Below are positions 59,326 through 64,000 of a stretch of 64,000 bases of DNA, piece by piece; position 1 is the stretch's first letter; every line of letters begins with the position of its first letter. The notes under the pieces are model-generated. The model did no database searches. It saw nothing but the letters and a program-made list of their open reading frames with translations, and was not told the DNA's origin. Source of the DNA: Asparagopsis taxiformis (taxonomy: Eukaryota; Rhodophyta; Florideophyceae; Bonnemaisoniales; Bonnemaisoniaceae); NCBI GenBank assembly GCA_030407315.1, contig JALQPE010002660.1, positions 19,922 through 83,921 on the forward strand, read 5' to 3'. A program made the translations under genes and the position numbers.

Positions 59326-59340
59326 TGTTTGTAAAGAGGG

Positions 59341-60183
59341 TAGCGAAGGCGATATTAGAGGGAAAAGAGAGGCTGGAAAGTAGAGGAGCGGCTGGTCGTA
59401 GCGGCTGAATGCCTTGGAGAGTTGCACTAAATTAGTTTGGTTTAGTTACGCTGGTAAAGAAGTTAAATACGTTCTCGTGTCTCTTGTTCTGGACGATGTG
59501 ACGGTGTGTGTCATAATGTGGTGGAAGTAAGAGGGTGAGCATCGGGGTGGGAGTATGGGACGATATAATCAGATGGAGATGAAGTGCTGGCAGGAATGAT
59601 ACTCTGTGACTGCGAGTCGTGCACAATGGGAAGAGGGCAGTGCGACAGATCGTATGTGTAGGAGTAATGGATCAGTGGGTGTGTCGAATAATACGCGAAG
59701 CGAAGCAGCATACCTGGCGCAAGGACTGGTGTGGCGATTGTCGTCTCATTCATTGAAGTGATGGGACGTGCAGTGGAAAACGGGTGGGTGTTGGTTGGGT
59801 GGCACATCGAGTGAATCACGGAAAATACGTTTTCCCCTTGGACGACGCTCTCTGCCCGCATATAGATGCCACGAAGCCATGTGCGGAGACGGGTGTGACG
59901 TTCGCGGGCGGTGGTGGGTGAAAACCCATCTTATCGCACCAGTTTATAGTCTCCTACCTACCCTAGAGCTCTTTTGACGTGCCCAGTCCTAAGTTTCGTA
60001 CCACTTGATCACTCACATACTATATTTTTATGGTTAACACATTATAATGTGATTCTATAGAATCACAGTTGATGGACAGCATCATATCCGTTTATTGTTG
60101 GTGATATAGCGATATAAATTAACTGAGGAGATTGTTGAGGTTGTACTTCGGGTACGATGTTGAATGTTAGATTAGAATTCCCG
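59341..60183. other. Non-coding stretch
   Basis: No supportable gene or repeat is seen, apart from a short palindrome ATTCTATAGAAT at 60052-60063. Confidence 0.4.
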
Positions 60184-61317
60184 TCAATATAACTGTACCA
60201 TCATCCATCCGCTCGCATTCATCCATGTATGGATGGCGTTTCTCGACATGGCTACTATGTAATTATGAGCGATTGGCAGTGGCAAAGGGAAATCTACTGC
60301 GACAACTGTCCACCCAATTGCGTGCAATCTCTTGCTCATTAACTCTTCCTCTCGCCCCTCTTCAGTAACTTCTCCACCCCCCAATCTCTCCCCATCTCCA
60401 CCATCTTCCTAATATCTGAACCGCATAAAAATACGGCATCCCTTCTCGTCATAATCCTCCTCAACCATGTGCACTGCCTGCACTTCATTCTCACACCACC
60501 CTTGCTGTACAATGTACTCCACTTCAGCACCACTCATAATCTGTACCGAGGGTTCAAACGCCGCTGTTACATATTTGACCATAAAGTCGTTGCGAACGTT
60601 TGCATACAAATATCTCTTCTCAAATGCGCGCAGTGCCGACAAGAATTTCAATCCTAATATGTTATTATCACTCGACATGGCGACCAGCAATCCATCTTCA
60701 TCTCTTAATAACAACTCCTTCGCCGTTTCGCCGAAAACATTTTCCGCCATTCCCATTAAGCCGTCCGGAATGAGCCGATAAACCCCAAAACTTGTGCATC
60801 CCAAGGTGCGGACTTGCTACCGAGATAAATCGGCGTCCAATCAAGTCCGCAACCAGATCCGTTTCCTCATTGTATAGCTTTGCAGCTGCGTACCGCACAT
60901 ACAAACCACCCAACAAGAACCCTACTAAACTGATTGCATTGAAAATGTCATTCTCTGCAACAATTCTTTGCATATCTTCGGCCAATCTCTAGCCTCCGAG
61001 TAGGATACCATCGTGGGTGTTATCCGTATTCACCTTTGTCACAAGCACTAATAATTCGCAGCTCGAAGAGCTGTAGCTGCTTGCAGTTCATCCAAGACAT
61101 ATGTAAGGTGTTCTAAAGCACCATGGAGCTCATGAGCGAGGACGAGTAGTTCTGTGGGAGGTGCGCGTATGAGCGCGTCATGTGGCAGAACGAGGGGTGG
61201 AGACGCTGGACGACGGAGTGCTATTGCGAAAGGAAGACGCACGGTAACATTAATCACTATTCCCCTAATTGCCCAACTCGAGTAGTAATTAAGACGACTC
61301 TTCCCCGACATGATCAA
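60184..61317 (-). pseudogene. DUF676-type serine esterase/lipase, decayed
   Basis: Read from 61317 down, the pieces line up with a ROG1-like DUF676 lipase. ELLVLAHELHG corresponds to the oxyanion HG motif, and VNTDNTHDGILLGG follows in another frame. Next come RLAEDM and ISLVGFLLGGLYVRYA, where the family has GHSLGG, then FISVASPHLG. After a +1 shift there is LPFL-like KFLSALRAFEKRYLYANV and, after a TAG (60409), a C-terminal FPLPLPIAHN that would hold the catalytic His. The nucleophilic serine is replaced by leucine (TTG). A TAG (60989) and at least two frame shifts add to the damage. The family hydrolyses acyl esters of lipids. This copy cannot do so as read. It is a host-type gene rather than a transposon gene. 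Confidence 0.65.
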
Positions 61318-61527
61318 TCATTCCGTAACCGCACGCTTCATTGCTCTGTGAAAAAGTGTATCCAACACACTTGTTGCCAGCATGTATGAGAATGTTCGTA
61401 GAGCTGAGAGAGCTATCTTACAGATTGTATAATGCGTGTAAAAGTAGGAGTCTTGATGTTTGTCAAGGATGTCTAAAATTGTAGACAGCGTCGAAAAGAT
61501 CAGCGCACATGAGCGCTCAGAATACGA

Positions 61528-62700
61528 TTACAAATCGCCTGCTTCACTCGCGACTGAAATCGAAACCAACATCGCATGAAGAGCTTTTTTCGAATCTTCA
61601 ACGGCATTCGTCATGATGTGCGGTGTAATAATATTCACATAAGTCCCGGCACCTAGGAACAACAACGCCTGTAGAAGCAGATCCAGAATACAACATCGAT
61701 CAGTTTCGCAATGCCAAAATCCATCCAGACGATCCTCATCGGTGGGCAACGACGATATTTTCATACGCTCCATCAACAAAACCATAACCGCTGCTACTGG
61801 ACAGGCAGACAGTTTGTGATGACTTCCATAAGGCGTATTCGCAGTGCAGTCACAAATCAACACGCCCACCCGTCAGCCGCAGCGAGAAAAGCCCTTTCAT
61901 CGCTAACTCTCAAACACGTCGCCAATAATTGCGAACAGGCGTCCACAACGACGTTGCTTTCCGCAGATTTGTGTTGCGTCAATTCGCCGGCATTCGCATC
62001 CGAAAGGTCGCACATAACCTCTGCAATCGCACGATGAACAGGATCCGGGTCTGGCGTGTCCTGCGCGGCATGAAAAGAAGGCTTGAGTTGGGTGCAAATC
62101 ATGTGCAAAAGCTGATGAGAAGTTTGCGAATAACCGATGACATCGCACAGCGCGGCAGCGGCATGTTCTGCAATTTGCGGGATACCAATCGCGGCGATGA
62201 TTGTCGACAGAATAGCCGGGTCGCTCGAATAGGCCTGCCAGGCTTGTAAACAAGAGACAGCGGCACGGGCATTACGCAAAGCCGCATGGTCGAGATGGGC
62301 AGGAAGATTGGCCTGCAAATTGGCCATCATGAAGAGAGGCGTCTGCTGAACAACGTGTGCATTTGTGGCACAAAAGCGGTGCAAAGGCTGCGTCTCGGCG
62401 TGTTGATACTCGAGCATGACGGCCGACATGACGTGAAATATGCGCACCTGTTCGTCGGCGAGTACGCAGCGGGGGTCGAGCCACATGGAGATGCGCAGCG
62501 ACGATTGAAAATGTGCCATCGCAAAGGCGCATGCGCGCGCGAAGAAATAGAGGGCAGAGGGGTGGTGGAGCGGGAGCGCGAGGGCACGAGGCGGGATTCA
62601 TAAGGCGTAGATGCGTTGTGGGTCATCGGTGAACATCAACCAATCGGTTGGAATCGACGATGCAGCGTAGTGGCGGCGAACAGAAGCGCGTGTGGCGTCG
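61528..62700 (-). pseudogene. Importin-13/transportin-3-like nuclear transport receptor, partial
   Basis: From about 62600 down, SALYFFARACAFAM followed by helical pairs (VRIFHVMSAVML, AAVSCLQAWQAYSSD, IAEHAAAALCDVIGY) resembles the N-terminal HEAT repeats of importin-13/transportin-3 proteins, which carry cargo through the nuclear pore. A frame change near 61860 leads to a second piece (VAAVMVLLMERMKIS, DEDRLDGFW, LFLGAGTYVNII) that fits the middle of the same family. An upstream piece (TDDPQRIYAL, about 62600-62650) may be the helix before, cut off by a stop. Only about a third of the usual 900 or more residues is seen, with no C-terminal half. It could be a pseudogene, or a gene with unrecognised introns. 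Confidence 0.4.
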
Positions 62701-63250
62701 CATCGGTGTTGATCAATTGTGCGCATATGGAACATGTTGATTGGGAATGACGCACGGCGGTGAGATAACGATCGGCTTGCGATATTTTTGTGCCGCGGTC
62801 GAGTGTGGGCAAGCGAGATGCACGTTGGCGAGGGTGAATTGATGTGTGTTGTCATGGATTACGATTAGCGACTTGATCCATGAAAGTGTATGTTGGAAAA
62901 ATAGTCGGAGCGTGTTGTGGTGTGGGGCGTTTGGTCATCTTGCGTTCAGCCTTTCTGTGTGCCTCTCGACCATTTCCGGACACCTGTCTCAACACACATT
63001 CTGCTCGCCCATGGCTGTTTCCACACGCTGGTGATACACTCGATGATAATGACTTCTCTGCTTCAGGTGACGTCCAAGTCTTGGTTTCTCCTTGGAAAGC
63101 ATTCCATTGTACTGCTGCGTTTGCAGAAAAAACACTGCAATTGAGATGAAACGCAACGCTTCGAGGTCTCCGCCGCTTTCAGATGATATTAACAACGCCC
63201 ATAGATGCAAGTCGGAAAGAGTGTGATAAACTATTCCAGAGGTGCATCAA
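62701..63250. other. Non-coding stretch
   Basis: Nothing supportable is seen. Short open frames on both strands show no motif. Confidence 0.35.
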
Positions 63251-63835
63251 CTATCTACACAGTACAATATTGACCAAGTATCCAGAATAGGCAGTGAATT
63301 GGCGATCGTTGGTCACTGCTATTTTCATCGTGGAAGAGTTGTCGGAAAAGTAGTAACTGGAAACGATGCGATCACGGAGCTCGATGAGGTCCAGCAGCAG
63401 ATTCAGCCTCACGTTTGCCTTCGCTACAACAATGGCTGGGAATAAAAGAGAATCTGCAAAGGCAACCCCTGTTCTCTTTCTAGCCGCAGCAAGAGAGGCA
63501 CCGGTTCTCTCCTTCCGTTCTGTGCGTGTTCTTCGCTTGCTCCTGGAGCGTACTGTTGCCTCTGTGAGCTTTGCGTCTGCAACAATGAGTGACGCGGAGT
63601 CCGCGTATTCGGCGTCCTCCACGCTTCTAAATTGGAGTTCAGCAGGATTCTCAACCATTATCATCTTGATACCATGCAAAAAACACTCTGAATAAGTTGG
63701 AACAAAGTTACTGGATAAATTCTGCAGTCCTGAGTCATGTCTCTCAACATGAGAGAGACAATTGCACAGGACTCTCATGCCTGGCAGCATTGTACGCAAA
63801 AGTTCGCAACATCGGGACCTTTGGCAACCTCTCAA
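63251..63835 (-). CDS. Hypothetical protein
   Basis: An open frame of about 194 codons contains a mixed helical region (EDAEYADSASLIVADAK), a short arginine-rich patch (RSRSKRRTRTERKER) and a leucine-rich helix (RLNLLLDLIELRDRI). There is no family I recognise and no signal peptide. The start is unclear because the first codon of the frame is not ATG. Coding is possible but unproven. Confidence 0.25.
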   Translation of the reverse strand: MRGCQRSRCCELLRTMLPGMRVLCNCLSHVERHDSGLQNLSSNFVPTYSECFLHGIKMIMVENPAELQFRSVEDAEYADSASLIVADAKLTEATVRSRSKRRTRTERKERTGASLAAARKRTGVAFADSLLFPAIVVAKANVRLNLLLDLIELRDRIVSSYYFSDNSSTMKIAVTNDRQFTAYSGYLVNIVLCR

Positions 63836-63975
63836 TGCGATCTAGAAGAAAAGTAGCACCCTGCGGACTAATTAGAATTACAGCGTTCTATCTATAGAGG
63901 CACGAGTTCACGGTCGTTGATATCCGTTCCTTGGAAAATAAACACATTACAATACGACATGCCAGTCGTATTGTA

Positions 63976-63998
63976 CTCCATGCCCAGTGGGCATGGAG
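63976..63998. repeat. Short hairpin at window end
   Basis: CTCCATGCCC pairs with GGGCATGGAG around a 3-nt loop. More of an inverted element may lie outside the window. Confidence 0.6.
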
Positions 63999-64000
63999 AT

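Larger units (their letters stand above)
56436..59340 (+). repeat. Tandem array of methyltransferase-element termini
   Basis: The terminal sequence of the 9511-13687 element occurs four times in the same orientation, starting at 56727, 57224, 58259 and 59171, with partial copies near 56456 and 57440. Each full copy is preceded by GGGCCGTTGTGGCCAAATTAGA or close variants. The first two full copies share a unit of about 497 bp, the last two a unit of about 912 bp. The spacer DNA has no coding frame that is kept between units, so these are non-coding derivatives amplified in tandem. Confidence 0.8.

Noticed and set aside
1..64000. Retroviral or LTR elements
   Set aside because: I found no reverse transcriptase YxDD block, integrase zinc finger or paired LTRs; the elements seen are DNA transposons.

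Overview
This window looks like eukaryotic nuclear DNA made mostly of old transposable elements. Long reading frames run without spliceosomal introns. There are no bacterial-style operons or Shine-Dalgarno start sites, and the proteins are eukaryotic or eukaryotic-transposon types: Plavaka/tnp2-like transposases, DUF7869-like transposases, SET domains, an importin-beta-like protein and a DUF676 lipase. Intron poverty with this mix of elements fits a florideophyte red alga (Chondrus-like) best. That is an inference, and another intron-poor alga cannot be excluded.

Layout. 1-601 is the 3' end of a predicted 2-oxoglutarate/Fe(II) dioxygenase gene. 2062-6108 is a tnp2-like transposase with frame breaks, lying between foldback hairpin elements. 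9511-13687 is a 4.2-kb element with about 200-bp terminal inverted repeats (TIRs) that carries one gene, a beta-class DNA amino-methyltransferase fused to a SET domain. 13920-16203 is a coiled-coil protein in two frames joined at an A AAA AAG heptamer. 16281-19319 (minus) is a broken Plavaka-type transposase. 21119-22513 (minus) is an unrecognised coiled-coil protein. 20.7-24.2 kb is satellite and foldback DNA. 25-30.4 kb holds a transposase fragment, a broken RecB-associated helicase and an unrecognised decayed gene. 31334-32415 (minus) is a DUF7869 element derivative that has lost its catalytic core.

33.7-54.8 kb is the most interesting part. In order it holds: a ParB-domain gene joined to a methyltransferase motif-I region; a DUF7869-type transposase; a second tnp2-like transposase of the family seen at 2-6 kb; two tandem paralogues encoding a ParB/sulfiredoxin-fold domain followed by a dioxygenase domain, each bracketed by palindrome-rich MITE-like arrays; and, on the minus strand, a second, decayed methyltransferase-SET gene. 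56.4-59.3 kb is a tandem array of the same TIR sequence that ends the 9.5-13.7 kb element. 60.2-62.7 kb holds remnants of two host-type genes, a DUF676 serine esterase that has lost its nucleophile and an importin-13/transportin-3-like protein.

Taken together, the window combines transposases with DNA-base methyltransferases, putative base-oxidising dioxygenases, ParB domains and SET domains. This suggests algal mobile elements that carry their own DNA and chromatin modification enzymes. Most copies are broken by single-base shifts or in-frame stops, so this locus is mainly a fossil record. The methyltransferase-SET gene at 10-13 kb is the best preserved.
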